Positions 10,901 to 19,332 of a stretch of DNA of 64,000 nt are shown in pieces. The position numbers were made by a program, and so were the translations under genes. Origin of the DNA: a virus; the IMG/VR virus record IMGVR_UViG_3300010885_058378, positions 1 to 64,000 of that record, one strand, 5' to 3'. Below the pieces are notes generated by a model. It saw nothing but the letters and a program-made list of their open reading frames with translations, ran no database searches and was not told the origin of the DNA. How positions within the stretch are numbered: the first letter of the stretch is position 1; every line of letters begins with the position of its first letter.

Positions 10901-12942
10901 CTCCAACTAAAACATCAAGTACCACCCCAACAAGAACTCCAACCAACTCTGTTACTCCAACCAACTCTGTTACTCCAACCAATTCTGTTACTCCAACACC
11001 AGGATTAACAAAAACACCAACACCATCAATAACTAAAACTCAAACTCCAACTAATAGCGCAACACCAACAACGGGTTTAACTCGCACACCAACCCCAACT
11101 ACTAGTCCAACAACAACACCTACTAATAGCATAACACCAAGCATAACAAAAACAAAAACTCCAACACCATCATTTACAAGTACTCCAAGAATAATTATTA
11201 TTCCATTAACAACACCAACACCAACAAATACTCCAACAAATACAACAACTCCTACAACAACACCAACAAGTTCAGTAACACCAAGTAATACCGTTACAAG
11301 AACTCAAACACCGAGTGTTACACAGACTAGAACTCCAACAGGAACAAATTTAATACCAGGAGTATCATTAACTCCAACATCAAGTAAAACGCCAACACCA
11401 ACAGCAACACCCACTAAAACGGTAACACCCACTAAAACAGCAACTCAAACTAGAACACCAACAGTTACCCCTTCATCAACTAAAGCCCCATTGCCATCAA
11501 TAACGTGGGGAACATATAATATAAATATCACAGATGGTTCACTAAGTTCAACCGGAAATTCTGCAATTGGTGGATTCTATAGATATGATTGTGTTATGGA
11601 TGAATATGGTAATAAGTTTCATGTTATAGTAGGAAATGAAAAAGAAGTAAGAGGAGGATCAATAGTTGTAGGAAGAGTATATGATATTTTTGTTTCTAGA
11701 GATTTTATAACATGGAATAAATATCCTTCAATAAATGAATCGATATCATCAAATGCTGTATTAATTAGTAATCCAACCGTTTTTAGTGGTCCAGTTAATC
11801 CTGGCGTTAATTTTTCTACACCAGTTGTATATTTTGCATTAATTAATAAAATTGGTTCTACTGTAATAAAACTATGTAGATATGCGTATGGAGATTCTTC
11901 ATCAACATTTGAAGCGTCAGTGCCTCTTCAAAATAATGCTTTTCCACCCAATTTTTTTCTTGGTGGCGAACCTAGATATACCATATCAACAGCTTGGGGC
12001 ATGACTGATACCTACCCAAGTGGTAACAATAGAAAAAATTCTATAATAGTAAAATGGGGAATATATAATGGTCCTACTGGTAATGGAATATTCTCAACTA
12101 ATGCAGCGCAATTTGATGCTGGATACTCTACAACATCAAAAGCACACTTAAGATTTATATCAGAAATCGGAAATGAAAGCAATACTTATAGTACATTCTT
12201 TTTTAGAGATACTGCTAATGGATTATTGAAAACAATAAATTATGCAAATCCTTTGCCATCAATTCCATACCCTCCATACCCGGATTTCTATTCGTGCAGT
12301 TCATCTGGACCTCCATCTTATTATGATTATTGTATAATGGATGCTGGATTATCAATAACCTCAACATTTAAATATAATCCTAATGAATGTAAAACATACA
12401 CTAATCCACCACTGTACGCTGGTTTATATGATGGAAAAAGAAGATTAGGTTTATTGTCTTTTCTTGATTCATATTTTGATGATGATTCAGGTAAATTTTA
12501 CAATACTAGAGATTCTAGTTTTTTTAATGATACTATATATATTGTAAGCAATGAATATTATGATATAATCATAACTAAAAATCAAAAATATGTAGGTGAT
12601 ATACCTCTACCTCGTGTACATATTGCAGATAGTCTCGATCAATCAATAACTAAAGATAGAAATATAGAGTATGGATTTAGTCAAAATCCAAATAACGTTA
12701 TTACTTATACATTTAATACTAATGAATTTTGTGAACAAAATAATTGTTGCAATTGGCCGACATCACCAAATAAACCTGGTGCTTGTTATAATTTAGTTAG
12801 TAGAGATAGATGCTTTGTTCCAGCTGGATATATAATAAACTCTTATGTAGATCATATATTTTTACCACCAGTTTTAATAAATAATAATATTTATATGGTT
12901 TCAAAAAACTTTAATACTATTTTTATGGGCACTATACAATAA
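7978..12942 (+). CDS. Second giant Thr/Pro-repeat protein, probable virion surface protein
   Basis: The 1654-aa protein follows the first giant protein after 10 bases and shares its plan, but it starts with a long globular part (about 550 residues) before the first tract. Tracts lie near residues 555-578, 752-807 and 965-1170; the last has about 205 residues of TPT/NSVTPT units. A FnIII-like segment (NWLEPDC...YRMRYADLS) precedes the first tract. The C-terminal 480 residues form a separate globular region rich in Tyr, Asn and Ser with Cys clusters near the end ([10 protein letters not shown]); this has the look of a receptor-binding or beta-propeller-like head but I cannot name its family. 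No signal peptide is seen. Likely part of the same surface structure as its neighbour. Confidence 0.7.
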   Translation: MSIYDNVFFEGFSIRDDQNIIRLDPYYWTTNTLYTNDQLYGLDSGDLGFIFQAYDENLRGQNYITLQNFKQIPNYFSLYFWTSGSLMPKKVLRTVINGYPQYEYPSWNILTLWSSSGPVTLTVVPVYSYDPAGCLENLYYNLVVNFGASTFTYNLNLNNEINDLAIGGLHFMSYMNVWNCQDNFNASILILNYDIVIENNQLRIYISNPWSNRDKKPLVDSQGNDYINVDSNNEIFGITFYNNKVAANEIDTGSPPTVLYNVIVNAPFLSNTINKYRVKNNKGNKVKSSIDSWRSIIDKNNTNNGSIINSLINKDTNFIYPIVKPAILKFEDDTGTPGLDGLEPPVVGDIIKSTKIINLLKLNTLPEDETTCFTNILDDGTKIYPLGDTKYLSPSNDYSTLTSIVPNNPSTNLEWSVDDLNNMKFGFIYPSGALKCSPATRYSLLNIVPQKSKLNWLEPDCVSTLGVNSQEFQVSYDCGSTWNTVNYGVINKELLNVPYADWPKALYELSTLADYNPPSPQTNCGQNPTRYRMRYADLSKKCSYGEWVDFTLFNIPTPTPTKTPTKTPTPTLTPSSTKVLNCFNIITQPTDQFLNQSDGSTATFQATLSSEALSKIGLFPDGWNYGNNHMVWEFWSPLDGYWLPVNLICSAVDGYFSAINEGNYYDNCNAPYPLNDTDSLTITYKASDIPPGGTEPLVWSNVAIRRGGSQLGSIYDISFRLAIAFNTPVYFPGYGNQNVCYSNVVKLLRNPATPTPTPTRTQTQTPTKYLTATPTKSTTPTNSITPSITNTATITSTPTVTPTSTQPGSLRNAIMMPDINGINVEWISPYNDSSTIGFRITAIYVYENGPSTNYAQHSYIDVLIGDAGLNNYCTNLILEKGSDNCWSYNIGGINDQNVLYLVTVTPITANGPAYLKRVYARVTQNFWDTHPSYQERIHNISDFIYSNYNHDLYTVPGDFSFVAVEPTPTPTTSNTPTKTSSTTPTRTPTNSVTPTNSVTPTNSVTPTPGLTKTPTPSITKTQTPTNSATPTTGLTRTPTPTTSPTTTPTNSITPSITKTKTPTPSFTSTPRIIIIPLTTPTPTNTPTNTTTPTTTPTSSVTPSNTVTRTQTPSVTQTRTPTGTNLIPGVSLTPTSSKTPTPTATPTKTVTPTKTATQTRTPTVTPSSTKAPLPSITWGTYNINITDGSLSSTGNSAIGGFYRYDCVMDEYGNKFHVIVGNEKEVRGGSIVVGRVYDIFVSRDFITWNKYPSINESISSNAVLISNPTVFSGPVNPGVNFSTPVVYFALINKIGSTVIKLCRYAYGDSSSTFEASVPLQNNAFPPNFFLGGEPRYTISTAWGMTDTYPSGNNRKNSIIVKWGIYNGPTGNGIFSTNAAQFDAGYSTTSKAHLRFISEIGNESNTYSTFFFRDTANGLLKTINYANPLPSIPYPPYPDFYSCSSSGPPSYYDYCIMDAGLSITSTFKYNPNECKTYTNPPLYAGLYDGKRRLGLLSFLDSYFDDDSGKFYNTRDSSFFNDTIYIVSNEYYDIIITKNQKYVGDIPLPRVHIADSLDQSITKDRNIEYGFSQNPNNVITYTFNTNEFCEQNNCCNWPTSPNKPGACYNLVSRDRCFVPAGYIINSYVDHIFLPPVLINNNIYMVSKNFNTIFMGTIQ
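9643..9711 (+). repeat. Thr/Pro-coding tract in second giant protein (short)
   Basis: About 23 codons of [13 protein letters not shown]-like sequence separate a FnIII-like domain from the next globular domain. Confidence 0.85.
10231..10397 (+). repeat. Thr/Pro-coding tract in second giant protein (middle)
   Basis: About 56 codons of [13 protein letters not shown]-like sequence that becomes Ser/Ile/Asn-richer toward its end. Confidence 0.85.
10869..11487 (+). repeat. Long Thr/Pro-coding tract with 18-bp tandem repeat
   Basis: The longest tract in the window, about 206 codons. It contains three tandem 18-bp units at 10936-10953, 10954-10971 and 10972-10989; the first two are identical and the third differs by one base. 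Such units can change copy number by slippage while staying in frame. Confidence 0.9.
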
Positions 12943-12944
12943 TT

Positions 12945-13313
12945 ATGTTTAATTTTAGTAATCGATCATCCAGATGGACAACAGTTAGAAAAGAACATCT
13001 TAAAAAAAATAATAGTTGTTGTGGATGTGATAAAAAAGATAAGTTAGAAGTTCATCATATTGAACCAGTTCATATTGATCCAAATAGAGAATTAGATCCT
13101 TCAAATTTAATAACATTATGTAAAAGCTGTCATTTTACTATTGGCCATTTAATGGATTGGAGCAGTTGGAATATTGATGTTATTAATGATAGTAGGGTGT
13201 ATTTAAATAAGGTAAAGAATCGACCTTATCAAATAAAGGTTCAAAGCAATGAAAGCTCTAATTATTTTCATCGTTGCTTGTGTTGGATACTCAATAGCAT
13301 TAGCAGGAACTAG
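12945..13313 (+). CDS. HNH endonuclease-like protein
   Basis: The 122-aa protein contains a compact HNH nuclease motif: a CCGC zinc pair near residue 25, LEVHHIEP near residue 37, then NLITLCKSCH near residue 60, which supply the metal-binding and catalytic His/Asn/His and the second zinc pair. Free-standing HNH proteins of this size are common in phages, as mobile endonucleases or packaging-associated nickases. It begins two bases after the second giant protein and overlaps the trypsin-like gene by 65 bases, which suggests insertion into, or coupling with, that operon. The biological role is not decided by the sequence. Confidence 0.8.
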   Translation: MFNFSNRSSRWTTVRKEHLKKNNSCCGCDKKDKLEVHHIEPVHIDPNRELDPSNLITLCKSCHFTIGHLMDWSSWNIDVINDSRVYLNKVKNRPYQIKVQSNESSNYFHRCLCWILNSISRN

Positions 13314-13995
13314 AGATCCAAATATTAGTGATGAACACTATCTAAATTATGGATCTAAATTTAAGTGTGTTGTTGCGATATGCGGAACAGAAGACGACGA
13401 TCAGTTGTATTGTGCGTCTGCTGTTGCTATAAAACCTCACTGGATATTAACGGCCGCTCATGTTATAAAAAGGGCCAAAACTTGTACAGTAACCGTGGAT
13501 GATAAAAAAATTAATGTTTCACTATTTATTCCTCATAAAGAATTTGAGAGTAATAATTTTGGATATTATGATATTGGATTAGGTTATTGTGATGAAGATA
13601 TAGGATTAGATTTTTATCCAGAATTTTATTCAGACTCTGACGAAGTTGGCAAAATTGCCGCATTAGCCGGTTATGGTATAACTGGAACATTTACTACTGG
13701 AGCTAATATAGGGGATCGTCAGAAAAGAGGTGGATCTAATCGAATTATGGGCATTGAGAGACATCTACTGACCTGTGATTTAAAAGATGGTAATACCCCA
13801 ATGGAGTTTTTAATAGCAAGCGGAGACAGTGGCGGAGGATTATTTATTGATAAAAAATTAGCAGGAATTAACTCCTGTGTTATGACAACAGATGGACATA
13901 CTAACTCAAACTATAATGATGAAAGTGGTCATACTAGAATTAGTCAACATATAAAATGGATAGAAAGTACTATAAATGAGAATGAAAAAAAATAA
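13249..13995 (+). CDS. Secreted trypsin-like (S1) serine protease
   Basis: The 248-aa protein has a clear signal peptide (residues 1-19, hydrophobic, ending ALA before Gly20) and a chymotrypsin-fold catalytic domain. The triad is visible: His71 in LTAAHV, Asp in one of two DIGL motifs (near residues 108 and 118), and Ser194 in GDSGGG. Several cysteines could form disulphides outside the cytoplasm. Phage-encoded secreted S1 proteases are unusual; this one may act on surface proteins of the host or mature the giant virion proteins encoded upstream. It overlaps the subtilisin gene by 20 bases, so the two proteases are made together. Confidence 0.85.
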   Translation: MKALIIFIVACVGYSIALAGTRDPNISDEHYLNYGSKFKCVVAICGTEDDDQLYCASAVAIKPHWILTAAHVIKRAKTCTVTVDDKKINVSLFIPHKEFESNNFGYYDIGLGYCDEDIGLDFYPEFYSDSDEVGKIAALAGYGITGTFTTGANIGDRQKRGGSNRIMGIERHLLTCDLKDGNTPMEFLIASGDSGGGLFIDKKLAGINSCVMTTDGHTNSNYNDESGHTRISQHIKWIESTINENEKK

Positions 13996-14902
13996 AATAG
14001 GTTTATTACCATACGTAACAGAAGAACTTCATGGACTATCATCTAGTAGTTCTCAGGAGTATGGGTGGGAACTATTGAAATTTAATATACCAGATTTATG
14101 GACTAAAACTGACGGAGATGGAGTTATTGTTGCTGTGGTCGATACAGGCTGCGATCTGGATCATCCAGACTTAAAAGATAATTTATTAGAAGGAAAAAAC
14201 TTTGTTGATATAAATCAACCGCCTCAAGATGATAATGGTCATGGAAGTCATGTATCTTCAACAATAGCGGCAATTAATAATAGTACAGGAATGGTTGGAA
14301 TAGCCCCAAGAACAAAAATAATACCAATAAAATCATTAGATGCAAATGGTACTGGGAGTATAGACAATATTGCTAAAGGAGTTATATGGGCGGCCGATCA
14401 AAATGTGAACTTTATTACAATGAGTTTAGGATCCCCCAGAGGAGTAAGTTCATTAGAGGATGCAATTAATTATGCTAATTCTAAAGGTTGCGTTGTATTC
14501 TGTGCTGCTGGCAATAGCGGAGAGAATTCAGACATAATGTATCCTGCTAAATATGAACAAACCATAAGCATCGGTGCAATAGATGAGAATCTTGATAGAA
14601 CTAGTTTTACTTGTAGTGGTGAATCATTAGACTTCTTAGCTCCTGGACATAATATTTTAGGATGTATTCCTGGAGGAAGATATGCTCTTATGAGCGGAAC
14701 TAGTATGAGCAACCCTTTTGCTGTAGGATGTGCATCGTTGCTATTAAGCTATAATAAAAAACATAAAAAGTATACTTTAAAAACTCATAATGATTACATA
14801 GAAGTTTTCAAAAGTAATTGTTTTGATCTGAAAAATCCAAGATACAAGGGTATTAAAAAATACCAAGGATATGGGGTCTTAAATCCATTACAACTATTTT
14901 AG
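13976..14902 (+). CDS. Subtilisin-family (S8) serine protease resembling intracellular subtilisins
   Basis: The 308-aa protein keeps the complete S8 triad: Asp56 in VVDTGCD, His89 in NGHGSH and Ser243 in SGTSMS, with the oxyanion Asn in AAGNSG. It has no signal peptide. Its N-terminus has LLPY at residues 10-13, matching the LIPY-type inhibitory propeptide motif known for Bacillus intracellular subtilisins, so it may be made as a zymogen that trims its own N-terminus. The start may be ATG 13976 or ATG 13982. The overlap with the S1 gene indicates co-expression. It converges with, and overlaps by 9 bases, a minus-strand gene. Confidence 0.85.
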   Translation: MRMKKNKIGLLPYVTEELHGLSSSSSQEYGWELLKFNIPDLWTKTDGDGVIVAVVDTGCDLDHPDLKDNLLEGKNFVDINQPPQDDNGHGSHVSSTIAAINNSTGMVGIAPRTKIIPIKSLDANGTGSIDNIAKGVIWAADQNVNFITMSLGSPRGVSSLEDAINYANSKGCVVFCAAGNSGENSDIMYPAKYEQTISIGAIDENLDRTSFTCSGESLDFLAPGHNILGCIPGGRYALMSGTSMSNPFAVGCASLLLSYNKKHKKYTLKTHNDYIEVFKSNCFDLKNPRYKGIKKYQGYGVLNPLQLF

Positions 14903-15250
14903 ATTTTGTCGATGTAAATAATGTAATTTATAATTTGAATTATAGTTATTATAAGATGGCTTATTAGGATTATATAGTCTGCGACGATTTTGAGGATTTT
15001 CCATCTGCATCCTTTGTCTATTCATTTCTAATTCATATTCTGATTGGTCATGATAATTATCAGATAATCTTGATCGTCTCTCGGTATCCATTAAGGATCT
15101 AGGATCAGAAAACGGAACACTAGTATTATTAGAGTAATAAAAAAAACTACTCATACTATCACTCAACATTTGATTTTCTGGATTATTCCAGTTTTGAGCA
15201 CTAATATCTGTTGAGAGTAAAATTAAAATAAAAATTGACCTATATAACAT
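14894..15250 (-). CDS. Small secreted protein, function unknown
   Basis: The 118-aa protein starts with a signal peptide-like segment (MLYRSIFILILLS, probable cleavage after ISA near residue 18). The mature part is polar, with many Asn, Arg, Tyr and Ser residues (ENPQNRRRLYNPNKPSYNN) and no recognisable domain. It is the only gene in its transcription unit and has its own sigma-70-like promoter at 15293-15321 on the same strand. No good ribosome-binding site is visible. It may be a periplasmic or surface-exposed factor; I cannot name a function. Confidence 0.6.
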   Translation of the reverse strand: MLYRSIFILILLSTDISAQNWNNPENQMLSDSMSSFFYYSNNTSVPFSDPRSLMDTERRSRLSDNYHDQSEYELEMNRQRMQMENPQNRRRLYNPNKPSYNNYNSNYKLHYLHRQNLK

Positions 15251-15292
15251 TGGAAATCCAAACTTGTAAAAGGAAAGTGATCAATACCATTT

Positions 15293-15321
15293 AGTATAAT
15301 ACAAAACACGTTTGAATGCAA
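15293..15321 (-). promoter_or_regulatory. Sigma-70-like promoter for the small secreted protein
   Basis: On the minus strand, TTGCAT (15321-15316) and TATACT (15298-15293) are separated by 17 bases. Transcription would start near 15286, giving a leader of about 35 bases to the ATG at 15250. The rest of 15251-15379 holds nothing else that I can identify. Confidence 0.6.
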
Positions 15322-15379
15322 GCTCTTTGATTTAAAGATTTTATAACTCACCAACCGGCTTATTATAGTATTTAGTTTT

Positions 15380-16321
15380 TTATATGATACCTGTTTTTTC
15401 TATAAAGCTATTTAATATTTTTAATTGATTTTCTAATTTTACATTATCAAAAAACCATTGTTGTGCATTGTGTGTGACGAATTGTATTTCTTCTATAGAG
15501 ATATTTTCAATTATATCTTTTATTTTATTTAAAATATAGCTTTCTTCTTTTTTATTATATATTTTATAATATATGTCATCATCAATTATTGTTTTATAGT
15601 GATAATTTTCAATTAATGGATTATGAGTTATAATATTTAATTTTTCTCTTAAACATAAATTTTTAACCCCAAAATACTCTAAGTCTCTATAACAGATTTG
15701 AGCGGCCCCATTGAGACTTAGTCCATATCTATATCCAGAGATATATTTATAGTATGTGTCTTTATCTTGATAATCATTTGAATTAGATTTATTAAGTATA
15801 TGAAAAAAATTATTTTTAGTTAGAACATTAGAATATTGTTGCCTAATTCCATATAGAAGTCCATTAAAACAACAATTATTTTTTTTATTAGTGATATCTT
15901 GATATTTTAATATTCTATTATAGTCATTATAGTTTTCTAAAATATAAAAAGAAGGATGTATAATAAAATTTTTATTTGCATGTAAATTAAATACATTTGC
16001 TGTTAAATTTGATGTAATTCCAAATGCTTTGATATTTAATTTATCTATTGCAGAGTCATGCTCTAGAATGGCTGGGGCATAGTCTGATAAATTATGTACA
16101 AAAGTTTTATTGTTATCAGTTATAATTAAACTGTATATGCTGAAAACAGAAGGCAGATTATTAATATATTCAAAAGATTCATTATGTTGTTTTGCTAAGT
16201 CTTTAATGTGAATATATGTTATATCAATTTTTTTATTGATTAAATATTCATGAAATGTTTTGTATAGTTCTCCAACATACCAATTAGACTGGTATGGGTC
16301 ATATGATATTGTTATAGTCAT
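15380..16321 (-). CDS. Glycosyltransferase-like protein (exostosin/GT90-like)
   Basis: The 313-aa protein is the last gene of the minus-strand sugar-transfer operon. Its second half has a segment around residues 194-222 (YRYGLSLNGAAQICYRDLEY, then NLCLREKL) that resembles the donor-binding region of exostosin and CAP10/GT90-type glycosyltransferases, where a short loop is followed by a conserved Glu or Arg. The first half reads like a Rossmann-type acceptor domain. Codon use is very AT-rich. The ATGA overlap with the preceding gene indicates coupled translation. The family call is tentative; a sugar-transfer role is supported by its neighbours. Confidence 0.5.
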   Translation of the reverse strand: MTITISYDPYQSNWYVGELYKTFHEYLINKKIDITYIHIKDLAKQHNESFEYINNLPSVFSIYSLIITDNNKTFVHNLSDYAPAILEHDSAIDKLNIKAFGITSNLTANVFNLHANKNFIIHPSFYILENYNDYNRILKYQDITNKKNNCCFNGLLYGIRQQYSNVLTKNNFFHILNKSNSNDYQDKDTYYKYISGYRYGLSLNGAAQICYRDLEYFGVKNLCLREKLNIITHNPLIENYHYKTIIDDDIYYKIYNKKEESYILNKIKDIIENISIEEIQFVTHNAQQWFFDNVKLENQLKILNSFIEKTGII

Positions 16322-17142
16322 ATATAAGATATCGGAATATTATTAATAGTAGAATAAAATAAAAAATTAGATATTCTATTCCACGACGTTGCAAAATATA
16401 CTCTATTAGAATTGGCTAAAATTAATATTTCTAGTAGAGACAACATTGCTCTTTCTTTTAAAATCTTTTGATCAGATATTCTTTGATTATGATATATGTG
16501 ATTTCCTTGTGTATCTTCCATTGGTATATTTATACTAAGAGTTTTAGGATTGTTTATTAATTTTTGTTTAAGAGTATAACTATTAGAGCAAATAAATACA
16601 TTATTGTTGTTATTATATATATTTATTATTTCATTTATTTTATTTTCATATAAATCAATATTATCATCACAATCATTAGGTCTTAAATAAATAGAACTAT
16701 AGTTAGAATAATTTAAGTTTTGATACATATTATGTATTTGTTTAGATAGCTTAATATTATTTTTTAGTGGTAAATTACCATATGTTAATCCTGACTGAGG
16801 GAAAATTTCAATTTGAAGATTATTAATATTATCTAAAAATAAATCCCACCAATGTAATCCTGGTTTCGATGCCCCATAGGATATATGTTTAATTTCAAAC
16901 CCATTTATATTTTCTATTGGTTTGTTTATGAATTCTATAGAATTGAATATTTTGAAATTGTCTTCATCAAAAAAATCAAAGAAATCAAAATTTTTATAGT
17001 ACATATTATTAGTAGTATTTATTTTTAAATCTACTTTATAGCCATTAGAAATAAGAATTTCTGCATTATGCAAATATTCGGATATTGCAACAATTGCATC
17101 TCCTAATCCAGAACTAAAAGAATGTTGAATAATAGCATTCAT
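16318..17142 (-). CDS. Putative GT-B glycosyltransferase-like protein
   Basis: The 274-aa protein opens with SFSSGLGDAIVAISEYL, a GLGD loop typical of GT-B enzymes such as heptosyltransferase-like and O-fucosyltransferase-like proteins. A second half with IYLRPNDCDDN and a C-terminal stretch LANSNRVYFATSWNRISNFL looks like a donor-site region. It overlaps the upstream gene by one base and the downstream gene by four. The exact sugar and acceptor are not visible. Confidence 0.5.
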   Translation of the reverse strand: MNAIIQHSFSSGLGDAIVAISEYLHNAEILISNGYKVDLKINTTNNMYYKNFDFFDFFDEDNFKIFNSIEFINKPIENINGFEIKHISYGASKPGLHWWDLFLDNINNLQIEIFPQSGLTYGNLPLKNNIKLSKQIHNMYQNLNYSNYSSIYLRPNDCDDNIDLYENKINEIINIYNNNNNVFICSNSYTLKQKLINNPKTLSINIPMEDTQGNHIYHNQRISDQKILKERAMLSLLEILILANSNRVYFATSWNRISNFLFYSTINNIPISYI

Positions 17143-18041
17143 TAGTCGATTAAATTCCTATCATCTTTAAAAAGTAAACAATTATTAAATGATCCTTTTA
17201 TCATTGGAATAATAGTTGTTAAGTTTCCAGGATATCCAACAAAGTATTCAGATTCAGCAGCTAAGGACACCATTGCTAAAATTTGTTGAAGATATTGACT
17301 TTTAGACATTTGATACTTATTTATAAACTCTTCGTTTGATATCGTATATAATCTTTCATGGAAGCCACTACTATTAGATGACATAGGTATAGTATTTAAG
17401 TATTTTATTCTATTGTCATTAATTTGTTGAAAGTCTGATACCACTGTTGGATCGTCTGTTTGTAGATAAATATGTTGTATATTTGAATAATTATTTATTT
17501 CAGATAAATATGTATCTGCAGATGGTAATTGTGTTTCATTAAATTTATCTGTTTTTCTTGCCCATATAAAAGCAGTATTGTTGGATTGCATATGATTTAC
17601 GTTTTTAATGAAATCTTTTATACCTATAATAGAATTATTGTTTTCAAAATAATGATAGTATAGTTTTTGTAGAATTGGCATTACTTTTTCTAAATCTTCT
17701 TTATGAAATGTGTTCCATCCTCGTGATAGTCCATGAGAAGTTGGATGAATAGTATTCATAAAAGACTCTGCTTCTGATACTGTTAATAATTCATTGCTAT
17801 AGGACGATATGTCTTTTTTGATAAATAAGTCATCATAAAAATTATAATTATTATCATATTCAGCTAAATAAAAATCAATATTTTGAACATTATAACCTAG
17901 GCTTTTAATTTTACAGACACCAAAAATTCCAACAGTAATATTAGAAAATAAACCATATTGTCTATTTAAAATAAAAGTAGATTTATCAATATTAAAAGAT
18001 AAATTGCCTCCCCAAAGATCTAATGGAATAATATTAGACAT
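17142..18041 (-). CDS. Putative fucosyltransferase-like glycosyltransferase
   Basis: The 299-aa protein has features of the GT23/GT11/O-FucT superfamily: a binding segment FIWARKTDKFNET (compare the HVRRTDK motif), a second segment IYLQTDDPTVVSDF, and a late EYFVGYPGNLT segment like the one that closes the GDP-fucose pocket in alpha-1,6-fucosyltransferases. These three motifs occur in the expected order near residues 157, 195 and 265. It lies one base downstream of the GlcNAc-transferase-like gene, in the middle of the five-gene operon. Confidence 0.6.
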   Translation of the reverse strand: MSNIIPLDLWGGNLSFNIDKSTFILNRQYGLFSNITVGIFGVCKIKSLGYNVQNIDFYLAEYDNNYNFYDDLFIKKDISSYSNELLTVSEAESFMNTIHPTSHGLSRGWNTFHKEDLEKVMPILQKLYYHYFENNNSIIGIKDFIKNVNHMQSNNTAFIWARKTDKFNETQLPSADTYLSEINNYSNIQHIYLQTDDPTVVSDFQQINDNRIKYLNTIPMSSNSSGFHERLYTISNEEFINKYQMSKSQYLQQILAMVSLAAESEYFVGYPGNLTTIIPMIKGSFNNCLLFKDDRNLID

Positions 18042-18042
18042 A

Positions 18043-19332
18043 TTATAAATTTCCAGTTATTGGATCGGCCCATTCTTTACTAAGACTGTGAGGCCAAACT
18101 ATCCAACTAGATGGTTTTTTTTCTGTTTGAAACTCTCTCCAAACTTTACAATATCCATCAGGATCATTTTTCATTCTTAAAATTTCGTCTTTATCAGCAT
18201 CTTGTCTATAAAGATCATTTCCATGTTCATCTTTGAAAGCTACTGCCCAAAAATCATAGTCTTTTTCAGGAACTTGATCGTATCCTATATCAATACAGTG
18301 TTTAAAAATACTCATCAAAGATTTATTAAAATCTTCATCAGAAGCATTTTGCATAATGTCTGGAGGAGGCTTGTGATCTTGAACTTGTTTTGTTATGGCT
18401 CTTTTACCAAAACATAGTCCACTATATTTTTCATAATCTTTTAATGATCTAACAGAGCCAAATCCATATTTTCCAAAATCAATATCCCTTTTTTCTCCAT
18501 CCATTTCGAAGAGTTTTCGGTTTTTTAGATGGCAGTAGTCATTGCGCTTTGCCCACTCTTTATCATCATCCCATTGTTTAGTTCGTCCTTTTCTGGTATA
18601 TTCATGCCAGCAAACTACTTTATGAGGATGAAATATATCATATCCATGAGTATATGCTCTTACAGCAATACTAATTTCTTCACCATGAAAATAATACTCA
18701 GGATCATGCTGAACTTCTGCTGCAAATTCTCCAACAGTAAATGCAAAATGAGCACTATAAAATCGTCCAGGAAGAGGTTTATCTTTTGGATCCCAAGAAT
18801 CAAATGATGCAGGAAGAAAAAATACAGCCCCTTCTGGTATAAAACGATCAAAATTCATTTTCCATGGTTCATTAATTCTGGAACCAGGATCATTATCAGG
18901 GTCAAAGCTAGGAATATATCCTGTTAATAATGGTTTTTTATGTCCCTCCTTTTGGAGTTCCTTAATCATATTAATAAGTTCAGTATCCCAATTCTTAACA
19001 AATCTATGATGACTATCTAATTGAAGAGTATATTTTTCTCCATCATATAATTGTTGAACTGAATTTCTTGCCCAACAAACCCCCTTGCTATTTAGATAGT
19101 TAATATCTAATATTCTAAATCTTGAATCATCTTTAAATTCATCTAGCTTGTCCCACTCGTCTTTATCACAATGTTGCCAGCATATACCAATCCTAAGATT
19201 CTCAGGATGTTCAGCTTTATCTATCATGTCTTTTAAAGTCGGCAATAATTGAGGATCTCTATAAGATGCTATCTGAATAAAGATTGTGTTTTTACGATTT
19301 TTTTTAATTTTCTCTTCTTTCGCTGGCTTCAT
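18043..19332 (-). CDS. GlcNAc-transferase-like protein (GT60/Skp1 GnT type)
   Basis: The 429-aa protein starts its domain with IFIQIASYRDPQLLPTLKDM, the signature of the GT-A family that includes the Skp1 hydroxyproline GlcNAc-transferase (Pfam GlcNAc). A DxD-like LQLDSHHRF near residue 103 would bind the metal and nucleotide sugar, and YFHGEEISIAVRAYTHGYD near residue 218 is the conserved late motif. Family members transfer GlcNAc from UDP-GlcNAc to protein hydroxyl groups. The Thr/Pro tracts of the giant proteins would be plausible acceptors, but this is inference. It overlaps the upstream gene by 29 bases. Confidence 0.75.
   Translation of the reverse strand: MKPAKEEKIKKNRKNTIFIQIASYRDPQLLPTLKDMIDKAEHPENLRIGICWQHCDKDEWDKLDEFKDDSRFRILDINYLNSKGVCWARNSVQQLYDGEKYTLQLDSHHRFVKNWDTELINMIKELQKEGHKKPLLTGYIPSFDPDNDPGSRINEPWKMNFDRFIPEGAVFFLPASFDSWDPKDKPLPGRFYSAHFAFTVGEFAAEVQHDPEYYFHGEEISIAVRAYTHGYDIFHPHKVVCWHEYTRKGRTKQWDDDKEWAKRNDYCHLKNRKLFEMDGEKRDIDFGKYGFGSVRSLKDYEKYSGLCFGKRAITKQVQDHKPPPDIMQNASDEDFNKSLMSIFKHCIDIGYDQVPEKDYDFWAVAFKDEHGNDLYRQDADKDEILRMKNDPDGYCKVWREFQTEKKPSSWIVWPHSLSKEWADPITGNL

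Noticed and set aside
3786-11487. Repeat arrays resembling CRISPR or VNTR loci
   Set aside because: The repeats are in-frame low-complexity Thr/Pro codons with no unique spacers of constant length, so they are protein repeats and not CRISPR.
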